From assembly GCA_013393545.1 (NCBI GenBank), contig JABXHG010000514.1, forward strand, positions 1-6,441: DNA of 6,441 bases, given 5' to 3'. The notes beneath the pieces are model-generated. The model had not been told where the DNA came from. It ran no database searches and saw nothing but the letters and a program-made list of their open reading frames with translations. Positions 5,709 through 6,441 of the stretch are shown in pieces (within the stretch, counting starts at the first letter, position 1; each line of letters opens with the position of its first letter). A program made the position numbers and the translations under genes. This DNA comes from Alteromonadaceae bacterium. GTDB lineage: Bacteria; Pseudomonadota; Gammaproteobacteria; Pseudomonadales; Oleiphilaceae.

Positions 5709-6416
5709 GTGGCGAAAAAAGTCCTTTTCAATGATGACCCCAACTGGACCTACGAGCCGGTACTCCTTCCTGACGGCTTTAGGTTTTATAACCGTTACTT
5801 TTATAAGAGAAAAAGAGCTCATCGGATTCCTCTGGATGATCCTAAAGCTGAGGTTCTATCCGGTTACGTATTAATCGAAAAGGACCTGCGCAGTTGCAAA
5901 ATTTGGCTGGAATCGATCATAAAGATGGCGAGCAGCGATGAGCGTCACGTAAATGCTACACGCAGCATTGCAAATATTGAGAATCGAGAACTTTTTAATA
6001 CTGTCAAAGGATTGTTCGTTGCGGCGCTAACGATTTATGGAAAGTGCTTTACAAGTTGTGAAGGTCGGCGTGTAAAGTTAGAGAATAAGAATCTATCCGA
6101 AGATTTCCACGAAACCCATGACGAAGCGATGGCATTCAGGCATAATTTCGCGGCTCACAGCGGCGCCAGAAAATTGGAATACTCGCAAGTTATTCTGCTT
6201 TTAAATCCGAGCCGCAGGAAAAACCAATTACTTAGGATGTCCACGGAGCTTCTCCAGCCAGACTCGTGGTGCTTGGAAAGCACCAAAAAGTGCATTGATC
6301 TGGTTGAGCATGCCCGTAGTTTTTGTATTGAAAAGCGCCGAGTACTGTCTAATAAAGTCCTCGCCGAGGCAATCGAGAAAGGCGTGGATTATTGGTATGC
6401 CAAGAGTAAGATTTAA
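5709..6416 (+). CDS. Unrecognised 235-aa protein, possible HEPN-like domain
   Basis: The product is intact and mostly alpha-helical by composition, with no membrane segment or signal peptide. I do not recognise the family. The N-terminal 50 residues are rich in aromatic and basic residues (GFRFYNRYFYKRKR, 23-36). The rest looks helical, with ELFNTVKGLFVAALTIYGKCF (94-114), then HDEAMAFRHNFAAHSGARKLE (137-157). In that last block R144 and H150 form an R-x5-H pattern within a helix, with the following AH-S, as in HEPN-type proteins, some of which are ribonucleases in toxin-antitoxin and defence systems. That link rests on one motif and is tentative. The GTG start has a GAGG four bases before it (5701-5704). 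The stop codon lies inside the attC left core, so gene and recombination site overlap. No antitoxin-like partner is seen in the window. Confidence 0.7.
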   Translation: MAKKVLFNDDPNWTYEPVLLPDGFRFYNRYFYKRKRAHRIPLDDPKAEVLSGYVLIEKDLRSCKIWLESIIKMASSDERHVNATRSIANIENRELFNTVKGLFVAALTIYGKCFTSCEGRRVKLENKNLSEDFHETHDEAMAFRHNFAAHSGARKLEYSQVILLLNPSRRKNQLLRMSTELLQPDSWCLESTKKCIDLVEHARSFCIEKRRVLSNKVLAEAIEKGVDYWYAKSKI

Positions 6417-6441
6417 CAAGGCGAGGCACGCGACGCCTACT
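6411..6441 (+). other. attC site of cassette 6 (partial, cut by window end)
   Basis: The left core ATTTAAC (6411-6417) complements GTTAAAT at the start of the same cassette (5681-5687). The following AAGGCGAGGCACGCGACGCC closely matches the left arm of the attC of cassette 3 (1246-1266). The right half lies beyond the window. Confidence 0.85.

Noticed and set aside
432..6441. Spaced attC sites as a CRISPR array
   Set aside because: The sites differ in sequence and length, are separated by genes of varied size, and have the core pairs of integron sites.

Overview
The window is a stretch of an integron gene-cassette array. Six complete or partial attC recombination sites lie in the same orientation, and a further core site closes a partial unit at the left edge. 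No integrase gene, attI with certainty, or Pc promoter is visible. The mix of GC-richer cassettes, SD-led genes and attC sites of 59-90 bp with GTTRRRY-type ends suggests a chromosomal integron of a proteobacterium, perhaps an environmental gammaproteobacterium. The taxon is inference; no housekeeping gene is present to fix it.

Layout, using the cut after the G of each GTT core as cassette boundary: 1-92, tail of an attC or possibly an attI; 93-515, cassette 1, no convincing gene; 516-935, cassette 2, homologous to cassette 1 along its length and also without an intact gene; 936-1318, cassette 3, a 94-aa protein with two membrane segments; 1319-2098, cassette 4, a DUF1989 (urea-carboxylase-associated / carboxyguanidine deiminase subunit-like) protein; 2099-5681, cassette 5, a very large cassette with three overlapping genes; 5682 to past the right edge, cassette 6, an unrecognised 235-aa protein with an R-x5-H motif like that of HEPN proteins.

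The most interesting content is cassette 5. Its three genes match the organisation of an ABC-three-component (ABC-3C) conflict/defence system: (i) an effector with an Mrr-like PD-(D/E)xK nuclease domain followed by an ABC-3C-type C-terminal domain, (ii) a small 'middle component', and (iii) a Rad50/SMC-like ABC ATPase of the DUF3732 type with Walker A, coiled coils, a CxxC zinc motif and Walker B. The genes overlap by 8 and 4 bases, so they are translated as one operon. They are clearly more AT-rich than the cassettes around them, which points to separate acquisition. A complete multi-gene defence system moving as one integron cassette is the main finding.

The second notable point is the pair of homologous gene-poor cassettes at the left, which share a short conserved reading frame and a possible RNA hairpin and may be decayed genes or a non-coding cassette family.
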